Shown here: one piece after another, positions 1-12,900 of the stretch
Position numbering within the stretch: position 1 is the stretch's first letter
Layout: every line of letters starts with the position of its first letter
NCBI RefSeq assembly: GCF_958295425.1
Contig: NC_081136.1
Coordinates: forward strand, 6,631,594 to 6,695,593
Length of the DNA stretch: 64,000 nt
Direction: 5' to 3'
From: Solea solea
Lineage: Eukaryota; Chordata; Actinopteri; Pleuronectiformes; Soleidae
Translations under genes and position numbers: made by a program
Notes under the pieces: generated by a model
Told to the model about the DNA's origin: nothing
Databases searched by the model: none
The model's input: only the letters and a program-made list of their open reading frames with translations

Positions 1-930
1 ACAGAGGAAACAGAGTAAACGGGGTGAGTCATTCTGAGCGACTCGCGACGAGAGGCAGTAAACACACGGGGTTCCCCTGTGCCTCGTTCAGACACGTGGT
101 AGAAACATCTGGCCTGAGAGAGAGACGATCACGAGCGGACAACTCTGAACACGAATGTTCACACCTGGCGTTAAAATGCGTCTCCTGTGACCACATATGA
201 TTGCATCTGGATTACCACGCCCTTCATTCACGCATATGTCAGACTCAAATCACAGCCTTGGACCAAAACTGGAAAAGTAACCGTCACCGAGTGAAACCAC
301 AATGTTGCTTGAGTGACCTCATCACTCAATATGTTCACATGCATGTTAAAAGTCCAATTTTAGTCAGACTAAGACAGTAATTCAGTTTTCTTCATGTCAT
401 GTGAACACGTTAGTCCAATTTATATCGAGCTAGTCTTAGTCGGACTAACATACCTGGATGTGGATGTGATTTATAGTCCTGCACGTATGCAGTCGGACTG
501 TAGTCGGACTGGAGTCTGTTTTTCTGTGACTTAAAGGTCAACAGGAAACTGATTCTAGTTTATAGAGTCAGTCGTACATGGCCAATAAATTGATTTTCTC
601 ATCCGCATGAATACCCCGCACACTCGGTACGTTTACATGCACAGTTTAATCGAGCTAAAGCCATAGTCTGACTAAGACAATTGGAAAAGTCCATCTTTTT
701 GATGAGTAAAAACCCCCGCAGACTCCTCTGTTCACTGTTTTTGCCCAGGGATGCTCACTAATGAGCTCACCAGCACATAGAAGAGGATTCAGCTTAGATA
801 CAACCACACGTGTCACTATGGAGAACTATTTTTGGAACTTACACTAAGCCCTTTTTATGGCGTGCGAACTGATTAGTTTAACAACCCTGTGGATTTCCAG
901 GCCTGAACTTGTGATGTGAAAGGAGCTTAC
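1..930 (-). other. mllt3 intron 9 (partial) with teleost dispersed repeat
   Basis: No exon signal was found. Positions about 320-690 hold a dispersed repeat recognisable by repeated tagtcggact / tagtctgactaagac words and by ttacatgcacagtttaatcgagct. It is probably a degraded palindromic MITE. The final mllt3 exons must lie beyond position 1. Confidence 0.6.
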
Positions 931-3900
931 CTGGTTGTTAGTAGTCTTTAATAAGGGCGGAGCTTCGTTGCGGGAGGGGGGTGAAGGCGAGGAGCTGTCA
1001 CTCTCACTGCCGTCACTTAAACTGACCCTGGGCAGGAACGACAGGAACAAATGAGCGAGTACATCAAAACACAGATTTAAGTTTGTCTTACGTCGCTGAG
1101 CGGTCGCTTACCTGCGCTGGTGATGTGTGATGTGTGTGTGCGCCAGTCGCTCCATGTCCGAGTCCATGTCGTTGTCATCGTCGTCCTCCGAGTCCTCGTC
1201 GTGGTCGTCGGAGTGAAGGTCCTGCATGACTGACTGCAGCGGGCCCAACACTGTGCCAAACAAAACACAAAAACAACAACAACATTGGAATCATGTATTT
1301 TTCCTACATCATGACAAAATAAAACATGCGTGAATCAGCAGACCATGCTGTGTAGTGGAAGGATTAGATGGTGCAGTTTTCACTATATACACACGGGATA
1401 CAATATTCTGCTCATTTCAGACAAAACACCTTTTACTTACAGTTTGTCTTTAAACCTATCTTTTAAATGAGCAGCTAAATGCAGTTCCAACCATAAACAA
1501 GTGAGAAAATTGATACAACAACAAAGTTAACGGCCAGAAGACGAATCCTTTTGGTAGCATTATGTTAGAAATGGCACGTTACTAGCAAATATAAAAAACA
1601 ATGAGGACAACGAGGCCCCCCCCCGAATCTTATGTTCCAAAAAAACCCTGTGCACCTTAATGAATGAGTCACGCTAATTAAACCAATTCCAACTATCAAA
1701 AATCGGTTTAAACCCAATATTGTAATTGGAATTGAGTCCATCTCTCAGTACTTTCCAACGTAGTTTCTCTGTCTGTGATTAAGACGATTACTTCATTGTA
1801 TGGATGAAAATATGTAAAAAAACAAAAACAAAATCCTCGTGTTTTATTCCCAGTTTCTAAACAAACAAAGGGAAAGAAATAGTGCATTTATCCTGGATAA
1901 GTTCCATAAATTAAGAGCAGTAGTGACTACTTCCGGTCATGTGGATGCTCACTGATGTGTTCAAAGAGATTCTGCTATAATGTTGCTGAGTGAGCAGTGA
2001 AGGCTCGGGAGTGTGGTCATCGTCACCAAAAAGCTCTGACGCATGAACGTTCATGCAAATAGAAAAGATATACTGTATATATATTCTCCATGCACATGTG
2101 ACCACTGTGGGTGTGGCCTCGCTGTTACCTGTGTGGGTGGGGGCAGGGAGAGCCACCCGTTTCCTGATGATGAAGTCCACAACTAGATCCGGAGAGAAAA
2201 GAAAAACGGCAAAACACACAAGCAGAAGTCACCGTCGAGGAAAGAAGCTGCCACGTTCTGGGCCAAACAGTACATTCTACACTCATACATGTCCTGTTAT
2301 TATTTTTGACTGCTTTTCGTCCCTGAATTACATTATTTTTATTATTTTTTTCTTCTCACAACAAATGTATGGTTTATGTAAAACAACGTATTTATTGGAA
2401 ATAAATGACATCACGCGTGATGAGCTGTGACTTCTTACACGGTTATCGTCAATTTCATGATTATGTTTCCCTTTTGTTTTCACTTAAAATTGACTTGGGT
2501 AAAATATTTACTTGGGAAATTTTGTGACGAGTGCGATTGTAATGTATGTAATGTATTGTAATAGATGTAAAACAAGATATTACAAGTATTACCATCATAG
2601 AAACTATTAAAATAGTAACTACTATGCTCTCATGCAAGAAGAAGAACTAAAACATCATATATGCAACACATTTGTTTTAAAAATACTTGCTAATTGTTTT
2701 TTAAATTGTGATTTTGATCTGATCTTATCTTTAACCAGTTAAATACCATTCCATAAATGTATCCCATTTTAACTTCATCCTATTATGATGTGTATTGATT
2801 GACATAATTTTCCACATTTTAGAAACTTCTTTGTTCTAATAATCCCGCAATATTTCAACAACTCATTGGAAAAACCCTGTTTTCTTATCCTCCAACAGTG
2901 ACTCCAAAAGCAAGCGAGCAACCCTGGATAATCATACCGATCATTTTCTGACTGAAATACACGACAAAAACGTGCGATCCGCTGGAATTGGAGTGTGTTC
3001 CAGACAGACATTCACCTTGTCGTTTGTGGTGGCTGGGAGCAAAGCCTGAACTGGAGCTGGAGCTGGCTGGACTGGGCTGTTCGGACTGGGAGGAGGAAGA
3101 AGAGAAAACACAAGATATAAAATATAAAACACACACACTGTAGAAAAGACACATTGGCTGATACTGGATCGGCACGGATAAGAAGTTGTTTTTACAATTA
3201 AGTGCATATTGTAAACTCGCTGTAAATGTCACAAAATCACAAGAATTAGCATTAAATGGTCTGTAATTATAGAGCAGTTTTGTAGCCATGGCGACCGTTA
3301 ACACTTAACAACCATTCACATGCATTGTACACACAGCCCATTTTCTATTATACATCATTTGTACAGTGCTGTCAGTCAACAGGAGCAATTTGGCACACAC
3401 GGATTAGAAAAGCTGGGGTTTAATGACAACCTGCTCTAACCACTGATCCACCGCTACCACAGGAATGGAAGGATTTCAAGCTTCAGAAAACGAAAGCTCC
3501 AGTCATTTCTGTAATAAACAATTTGAAATAACACATATCTTATATTTAGTTATTTCTCTTTGTATAGCCGTTAGGTATTTTCGTGTTAAAACACCTCAAA
3601 TAATTTGTTCTTATTTGGACCTGGTGCAATAGACCTTTTTTCACAGCAGATATTTGTTGACATTTTAGTAGGACAAACAGACAAACACAGGTTTTACCAG
3701 TAACATTAATTAAGGTTCCACTCCAGATTTAAGAGAGCCACGGCCGTGCTTTTGTCCAAGTCCAAAACAAAAGACATCAGTACAAATGGCAATGCAGTGA
3801 GTGCCGGCGGCATCTGACTTTCAAAGTAAAAGCAACTTTGGCTTAATAAGAATGATTTATTTTATAATGCACATCTTAAATCTTGCTTTATTATGAGAAA

Positions 3901-6900
3901 CAAAAGTATTTTGAATAAATCTGTAGGTTGGTTGTCTGTTAACCAGAGGAGGAAAATACAGACACTGGCTTTTTCAAACACATTCAATCATTCATACATT
4001 TTTTGAGGGGTTCGGATTAAAGATCTTGTTGGTATGACATGTATACATCTGCACTTTATATATACAGTATATACAGTAAAACAGTATTTCTGATTTTCCT
4101 GCAAGAACCACCAGAGGAAGCTTGGGTACCCCCTGTGGTGCACGTACCACAGTTTAAGAACCATGGCCATAGACTGTTCGATTTGTAGATTATTGAACAG
4201 CCACTGGGAGGCGACTGTAAACTTTTTCCTGAGGAGTTAATGGTCTTAAATGCTAGTTTCAGGATAAATAAATACAATAAAAAAATGTGTTTACCACCCA
4301 CTGCCCGTCTGCGCTTCGTTCATTTTCACCTGTGCCCAAACCTGTGGATTTATTATACAAGTATGTATGACCTGATGCAGGACTCTGACAAATAAAAGAA
4401 CAAAAAAAAAAATTGCTTCATAAACAAAATGACCAACGCAAGCTTTAACGTGTGTGACCAAGAATATAAGGACTAAAATGACTTCCTCTGATTAAAGGTC
4501 TACTGAGCTCTGGGCCTTTTCCTCATGACTACAGTATAAAAAATCCAAGCCAAGTTTGAAAACATCTGACAACGTTGTTTGTCTCAAGCGCAGACAGGCA
4601 CAAGTGAACGCCTAAAGTACATCCATCAGAGTTCACCACTATTTAAGCTCAATTTTAAGACCTCTGCTGGGGCCAAACTCATGAGCCCACCGAGTACAAC
4701 GCAGTGACATTTACAAGCCAGTGAGAAATACTTCCAAACAGCACACACGCACACACACACACACACTCACACACACACAGACACAAATAAAAGCCAGGAA
4801 AATGCATCATAGGCCTCAAATTGCGAGAAACAAAAGAAATCAAGTGCAGATGTGACCTGCTGGCAAACGACGCACAGCAAGAAAAACCCATGTATACAAA
4901 CCACTACTACTACATTGTGATCAGACACACACTCTCACTGAAACTGGACTGAAACTTGGAAACGAGCAGCAGGAATAACAGCACAACGCACACATGACAT
5001 TACATTTACCACATGTTCCAAAAAGCCCACAGACGTTTGTGTTGCACGAGTAAAAAAAAAAAACTGTGTTGTATTAGTGGGAAAAGCCGTGTAAGGAAAT
5101 ATGTTTACTTCTCTTGGCCAGTGGGATTACACACGCTGCAGTGATCAAAGCTACAGCAAATGGAGAACAGAGCTTTGTATTGCTCATTATTATTGTCTAC
5201 TATACAGCGGGGAAGTTACTGTACAGTGAGGAAAACCACTGTGTTGTTTGGATGAACTGTACAATTAGTTTCAGTCACATTTATTAACTTAACGTGATGT
5301 TTGTGTTGTTATATACATGTGTGCTTTATTATTATAGTATCTTCTGATCTCTTACTTACAGCAAAACCAAGAACATTTAAACATTTTATTCAAGATGTAT
5401 GATAAAACTACTTAGTTACTACTTAATACTTAGTGCCCCCCCGAATTGAAATACTATTGAGAACTTGATCATTTTTATTTATTTATCTGTATAAACCACT
5501 GTATGAGTTGTCCTGCCCTGCCTCTCACGCCCCCCCCGACACCTCACCACGCCTATTGTACTATTACTATTTGAGAAGTACTGCACACATCCATTTAACC
5601 AGCCAACCACTAACCACCAAAACAGCCATCCAACTAACCAATTAGCCACCCAAGAACTTTTAAAACAAGTCAGCCAACCAACCAGCTATCCAGAAAACAA
5701 GCAAATCGGTCATCCATCCATCCAACCAACCAACCAACCAACCAAACAGCCATCCACCCAACTAGACAGCAGTCAAACCAACCAATTAACCATCAATCAT
5801 CTATTTGACCAGCCAACGAAACAGCCGTCCATCCAACCAAATCAAACAGCCAGCCAAAATGCAAACTAAACCAACCAATCAATCATCAATCCATCCTTTT
5901 AACCAGCCATCCGAATAACCAATTAGCCACCCAAGAACCTTGAAAAACAAATCAGCCATCCACACAAACAACCAACCAACCAGCTATCCAGACAACTAGC
6001 AAATCAGTTAACCAAACAGCCATCCAACAAACAACCTGCCAACCAGCACCTAAATCAACCAAATATTCTTTAATTTTGTAACCTCCCTATCTTGCACTTT
6101 CAACAGCTGCATTGGAAACATCTTATCTGAGAACTGAATGACGTCTTTAGCGTTTGTCAGATTTCTTTCAGCTTGTTTTTTTAAGCCTTTACTGCTGACA
6201 TAGCACAAGGGCGAATGAGAGGTGAAACTGCAACACAGTGTCAGTGGGAACAGAGAGAGTATGCAAAGCGAAATTACACAAAAACGAAAAAAAAAAAAGA
6301 AATCTGTGGCTGCAAACCAGAAAACAAATTGGGGAGAAGTGACCAAACATGAGAGACCTGAGAGAAAAAGGGAGAAAAGGAGGATAAAAGGCAGAGTGAC
6401 TTCAATGGTTGTCACCTCCTGCCAACAAACAACACACAGCTGGTCTGTTGGTTTATGGGACAGCTCCTTCAGAGCGCCATAAATCTTACCACCACTCCTT
6501 TATAGGGCCTTTGTCCTGTTTCACTAAAAGCCACCAAAGCTGTGCTCTTCAAGGACAATAAATAGTCTTTAGCTGTAGTTTACTGGCATCTTTTGGACGT
6601 CTTCTCTTAACTCTTGGCACAGTTTGGACAAATCCGCCCCCGCCCCAAAAAATAGGCCAGCAAACAAGACAGAGCTGACCAGCACTATTTGGTTTGCCTG
6701 TCTAATTCAGCAGGGGTTGTCCAAACAAAACTGTTTTATTGTGAATTAAGAAGCCTTTCAGTTTGACACTGGATTCTTCAGAAGAAGCCATTTTATGCCG
6801 CAATGTTGTGGTTTGTAGCTCAGGTGCTTTATTTAATGTATACTCTTTTAGTAACATTGCCCTACTGAGTTTTATTAAGATTGTGAGATGTTTGCTAATG

Positions 6901-9900
6901 AAATTACGGAGGTAAATGATGGGTGACGATTGAAGGCCAAGTTTATATATGTATATAAAACATAAATCAGCAATAGGTTGCAGAACACCACAAATATTTC
7001 ACACAGTGATGGAGCAATTTCACTGTAAAAGCCAAGGTTTTCAATATTTAAATTCACTGTAAATGTAAACCTGCTGCTATGTTTTGCATAGATTCTCTTT
7101 AAGAAATCACTATAAATATAAATGAACACAAACACTAAGTAGTAACTAAATACTAGGACTCTTCAGTGGAAGATCGCCCATCGACACAATAAAATAAAAG
7201 CCTTGTTGACAAAAGTAAGTGGATTTAGAAGACAGTATTGTGTTGGTGACATATTCAACAGATTGTGGTAAAACATCATTTTTCAGTCTATAAAAGAAGG
7301 CAAGAGCTCAGTTCAGAAGAACCTAATCGGATAATGTCAGTGCTCACACACAAGCACTATATTATAATTAATATAACCATAAATGATTAATTCTGGAGAT
7401 GTTATATTAATTCAGACTGTGCAAAGCTGTCTTTGTTCACCTCCTCTAATGAGGAGAGGTTTTGTTTTTAATGGCCAAAAGATCATGTGAAAGAAAAATA
7501 GCTTTGATTCTTTTTTTTTTTTTTAAAACATTAAAAGTTAATTCTGAAACCAAATATTAAAACAGTCTGCACGTTGGGAAAAAATATAACACACCCATAA
7601 CTGGAAATACTTCAGCACAAAGCCCTCTCCATTACATGCCTCCGTGATGAATTCACGACACACGGGGCTTAGGTTTAAACCTACATTATGCAGGTGACAA
7701 ATCACTCAGTGAGTTCCCACATCAAGCGTGCTAAGAACGAGGTTTTCATGCTAACACAGCCAGCATGCTTTCCTTTCATGTCATCACCTTCCCCACATTT
7801 CCTCCTCTCTGCCGTTTCTGGCCCAGCGCTCACTGGAAAACACTGAGATCAAACAAGTGGTCACATGAGAGTGGCGCTCTGTGTCGGCCCGGTGCTCGGC
7901 CACCGGGGTTGCGAGCCTGGGGAGAATCAAACACCTGGCATTTGTCACCCCACATCCCCTTTACAAGCGACCCCCACCCCCACCCTGGGTCCCTGTATGA
8001 GAAAAACTTTAAAGGCACCTTCAGACAAAAACGCAGATTCTGCCAGTGCTAAGTAAAAAAAATTTCCCCCCTGTCTAAACTACAGAAAGATGCACAAAGA
8101 CCCAACACTTTATACAAGCACTGGGAATAGAAATGAAAACACCGTTGCATAAAAGAAAACTGCTCCAAGCACGGGGATTTAGACCTTTCTTTGACAGACG
8201 CTCACCCCCTTTTTCTTCTTTTAAAAGCTAAAAGGATTAAAGGGGAACTTGCTTCTATTCACTGCCATGTCTCCCCTTTCTCCTCAGGTGTTGTAAAACC
8301 ATAAATCTTCCTTGTCTACTATTTGGCTTTAAAGCAGCCCTTCTTTATGGGGAGGTTCTCCGGCAAATGTGCGTGGACCAGGCAACCCATTTGAATGTCA
8401 GGCTATTCATGAATAGAAGAAAAAAAGAAAAAAAAGAACACACCGTAGAGATCACATTTTCCCTCTCCCCCCCCCGTTCTTTGATTGGACATGAGCAGCA
8501 ATACCTCAACTTTTACGTTACATGTATATTTAATGGCCGAAAAATGCAAATCTGCGTGTGTAAAATAATCAAGTCAACAAAACAAAAACAAGACGTCACT
8601 TGGGTTCACTTCCTCTTTGGCCACCCAGACAAATGCAACAGAACTCCCACTAGGTTTATTGGTTCCCACCCCTTCTTGCAGTTTCCCTGCCCAGCCCCCT
8701 GGAGTCCACCAGAGCACCATTAAAGACGATTCTCTCCCAGTAGGTCATTTGATTTTATGGTCCTTCCACACCAAGGAAGGACTGACCACCAACAAACCTC
8801 CCCCCTGAAAAAGTTACTTACCAATCCGCCTGCAACATTTATACCAGTAAAACTCTGAAAACTATCATCAACACGAGGAACTTAAACCTCCACAACCTCA
8901 TACTTTTGCTCAAGAATCCATATTTTCTTGGTATCAGTGATAAGATGATAATATTCTACTTACATCTGACTTGTTGGATTGGTCCTCCATATCAGAGTCA
9001 TTGGGATCCACGAGTTCCTGGAATGGAGGAAGCGCCGGCACCTTCTTGCACTCCGCGTCCTCGCCTTCTGGCCGCAATTTGATCGTTCGCATTTGCGATC
9101 TATCCTTCAAAAGTTTCTTGTCCAAATGTGGAGCATCGGGAACCGACGTCTGCTTCCCCGATGAATCCACAAATCCCTTTTTGCGTTTTTTGGCCATGTG
9201 ATCGTCAGTGTCGAGGGTGGACAGACGTTTGTTTATCCCCGACCCATGCGTGATACCCTCAGTTCGATGCTCCTTGGACAGAGACTTGGGTTCCTTGAAG
9301 CCCATCTTAGGATCTCTAAGTGGCTGGTTCTCTTTGGGTTTCCTGGAAGGTTCTTTGGGGGCTTTGCTGGTCTCCCAGCCAGAGTCTCTGAAGGCACTTT
9401 TGGGCTCTTTCAAGTCTTTCGGAGGCTTGTCTTTGTGGTCCTTGGATGGTTTGTATAGTTTGGAGAAGCTGCTGCTGTTGGTGCTGGTGGTTGTGGCAGT
9501 GGTGAGAAGCGTCGTCCCACTTCCTTTGGAGCCATCCTGTGGATTAAAGACGACAAATGATTGCGATGCTTTGAAATAAAGGAACTTGTCATAGGGTGGT
9601 AGTTCTTACTCTGAGAACTAGCCTGATAAACAGAAGCATGCCATCACTAAAACCTTCCCGCACTCTCCTGCACCAAAGTCCATAGAGAAAATCAGCATTT
9701 TTAGCTCCCGGCGACAGGAGAGTCTTCTGGTCTACTGCGGTCTTGTTTGGTACGTTTACATCACTTTGGTAAATCTGAATTAAAGATTTTTTAAACACCA
9801 AAGTCACAAAATAATATATTTGAACTCACTGACGGAGGCAGCAGTGGATGAATAACACCTGTGCGCTGTGTTGTGAAATAGCAAATTTTCCCTATGGATT

Positions 9901-12900
9901 TTGGAGCAGGCAATGAATACTTTACAAAAGCGTCACAAACTTCAGTTTCCAGGCAGAAAAGTACATTTTTTTTCCCCTGGTGGTTCCAGGTGCAGGTTCT
10001 AGGAACCACACTACCGTTGAGGAACAAAAAAATTTCAACAATAAGCGACGGGCTTAGATTTCTTAGTTTCCTGACAGACTAAATCATGACAGAGTTACTG
10101 CAAGTCAAGTCATGCACAAATAAATACAGACAAATTCTAACCAACATTTAGGGTGTTCAGGCAGAATTACACCGACTCATCTGAGCTACAGGGGGATTAT
10201 GGTGGAAGGAAGAAGGAAATCCCACTAAAGTTCAATGGACAAACATAATAGAGCAGCTGACGGCTGATATATGACGACGGAACAACGGTTTAGGGCAATT
10301 CTCCACACAGGGATGCAGGCTGATGAGGCGTTCAGTATCATATATAGCATATATAGCTTATTAGTTGGTGACGTATGGAAATACTTCTTATATGAATATT
10401 GTTTTTTTTCCTCTTTTAGGAGTGGGAAGTAAGGGGGATATTAATTAAAGGACGTGGCAATATGTCGACTTCCTGCTGTTCATGTCGTAGCAGAATTCAC
10501 TTTTTTTTAAATTTTCATCACAAAACAGCCAAGTGAGCAAAAACCAGGCCGTGAGGTCAACGTTAGATTAATCCTCTGCTTTTTTTACACAAGAGAAAAC
10601 ACACATGCCACCCTGCAGTTGGGCATTACCATCTGTGAAAAGAGGTCCATTCTTAACGGGAACTCAAAGGCGTCTTCTCAGGCCCAATCTAAAGGCTTAA
10701 AGAGCTAACTCAGTGCTGCTTTTGAGCAATGTTGTTCAGCGGGGTGGAGGGAGCCTTTTCAACCGCCGCACATGTGCAACCTTAAAAGTGGAGCGAAGGG
10801 CAAGCATGGAGCAAAGAGGAAATGCATTCGTTCTAACGACGGGGGCCATTTGTCCCCGTGTCTCACCTCAAGGCCCCTTGTCAATATTTCATCAATGCCG
10901 TAAACCCATTAAAGCAGTCTAGACGACGGGGTGTGTTACAACTCTGCCCAAGCACCACTAAAAACCTTTTCATTTTTGTCTATCTGCTGCTGACCCCGGG
11001 ACCTCGGGATGTAAAGCTGCCAGCTCGTTCTAACCTCCTGCGTGCTCCTCCACCGCAGTAAAGCCATTTCCCTCCCGACTCGGGCCGACATAAAACTGGT
11101 TTAGTGCTGTGGAAGTGACACACACAGAGGCTGTGCAGCCATCACCGTTGACGGCATCACTGAAGCGGCACTTTTTAACAAACCTTTCAGCACCGTGACA
11201 CTAGCAGGTTAGCAGGTGACCCGGGATCATGTAAATCTGCGGACGGCCCATAATAATAATAATGATGATAATAATACTACTGGGTGTAGTTACTCGACCT
11301 GAAAGCATGTTGTAAACACAACAAAAGCTCTTTACGAATCCATTTTATTTCCAAGTAAAACGTAAAATGTAATCTTGATATTATTCTGTAATGATCAGGA
11401 TCGGCAGTTTCACGGGTGAACAGGGTTCACCGAGTTAAATTTACGACGATTTAAGCTCCTAAAAGCACCAAATGTAATTTAATACCAGTCCTTCTGTCAA
11501 ACTGTGAGGAACGGTGAAAACCAGCAGGATGATATAATATTAAACTAACTCGATCGGCAGCACATAACAGACGAAATAAGTGATGAAACGATTAATGTTA
11601 TAAACCAACATTTTTGCTTAAAAGCACAAGGGTTTAGTGAATATACTACCTGTAATTGTGTCATAATAGGTGTATATTCGCCTTAGAATAAACCTTTTAA
11701 ATCTATTTTTCAGGGTTCCCATGGGTCCTTAAAAGGTTGTGAATTTGCAAAAAAATATTCAAGGCCCTTGAAAGTTTTTGAAAATAGCCCAAAGTCCTTC
11801 AATTTTGTTGATATATTAGCTCAATGTCTACCTTGTTTGATACGACGCCACCTACTGTTTCATGGCCTGCTTTGCTTGATGTGCGTAGACTAGGACTACG
11901 GAGAAGAAACGTCGTATTAACTTAAATTGTAAAAATAAAGCTTTTCAATGACTCTCGCTCTAAAGTTTTATATTTAATTTTATAAAAATGTTGTGTAGTG
12001 CTCATAGGACACATATTTATCAATTATTTTGGTGTTTTTATGTATTAAATGCGAAATAGCTTTTGTGTGCTTCTTATTTTTTTTTATTTGTGTGTAAAGT
12101 GTTATTGCTCGTGTATATTATTGTTGATAAATAAAAGTTACAACTCTTGGTTTGTTGCAGCAGTGTTTCACAAAACAAAATAATTGAAACTTAAGGCAGG
12201 GACAATTTGCCAACATGAATATTTGAACCCAACAAATCTAAAACGATTGAACTCATGAAAACAAAACTTTTTCTTCAATATCACTATTCAGTTACTGCAT
12301 TTAGACACCAGTTGCTTTTCAGTACATCTCACTGGTTACTGGCTCCATCTTTAGAAAAGGGCCGCAGCAACAACGTCTGACTCAGTTCAGAGCAAACACT
12401 TCAAAAGTCCCAAGGCTTTCAACGTATTGACGACTTCAAAATACGACAAGCTGAAAGAATTGGCTCCTCAAACACCTGAGGAGAAATGAATGTTGCGTTT
12501 GCAGAAAATGTTGAAAATGCAAATGCAATTGTGAGAAGGAAAAGGCGATTAAATGGCATTTTGGCCTTGCAGCGGCTAAATACGCTCAATTCGGGAATTC
12601 ATCGTTCTCCTGTAGCCTTAGATATTCCGTCTGAAGATCTGAATAATTGACGTATCTGTAAAACAGGCCACAGATTAATGGAGCGAAAAGTAGCTTTTAG
12701 TAGCAGCTCAGGACCTTTTGTCAAATAGTTTATGATTCATTATAAAAAATATCAAATGTGTTCTATTACTGGGCACGGGGGGGGGTCTGACAGTGTGTGT
12801 GTGTGTGTGACCTCCTGCTCCACTGGTAATTCATCACACACACTGTGTTTAGACTGGAAACCGTTTCCATGTGAAATGGGCCTCTTCTGACCCGGCTCTT

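Larger units (their letters stand above)
3086..8963 (-). other. mllt3 intron 6
   Basis: 5878 bp. It contains a tRNA-type SINE remnant (3290-3475), a CA repeat (4741-4787) and the degenerate CCAN-rich tract (5577-6060). Two stretches look less degenerate and lack repeats: 6480-6760 and 8160-8400 (homeobox-like words such as ggattaa and ccataaat). They could be conserved non-coding elements, which only alignment could show. Confidence 0.6.

Noticed and set aside
1..930. Final mllt3 exons encoding the AHD domain
   Set aside because: Searched the minus strand for the equivalents of ILEVKSP and LVELHRRLM; neither was seen. They must lie beyond the edge.
2053..2430. 125-codon plus-strand frame in mllt3 intron 7
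   Set aside because: Its C-terminal half translates a poly-T/ATT stretch. No coding signature.
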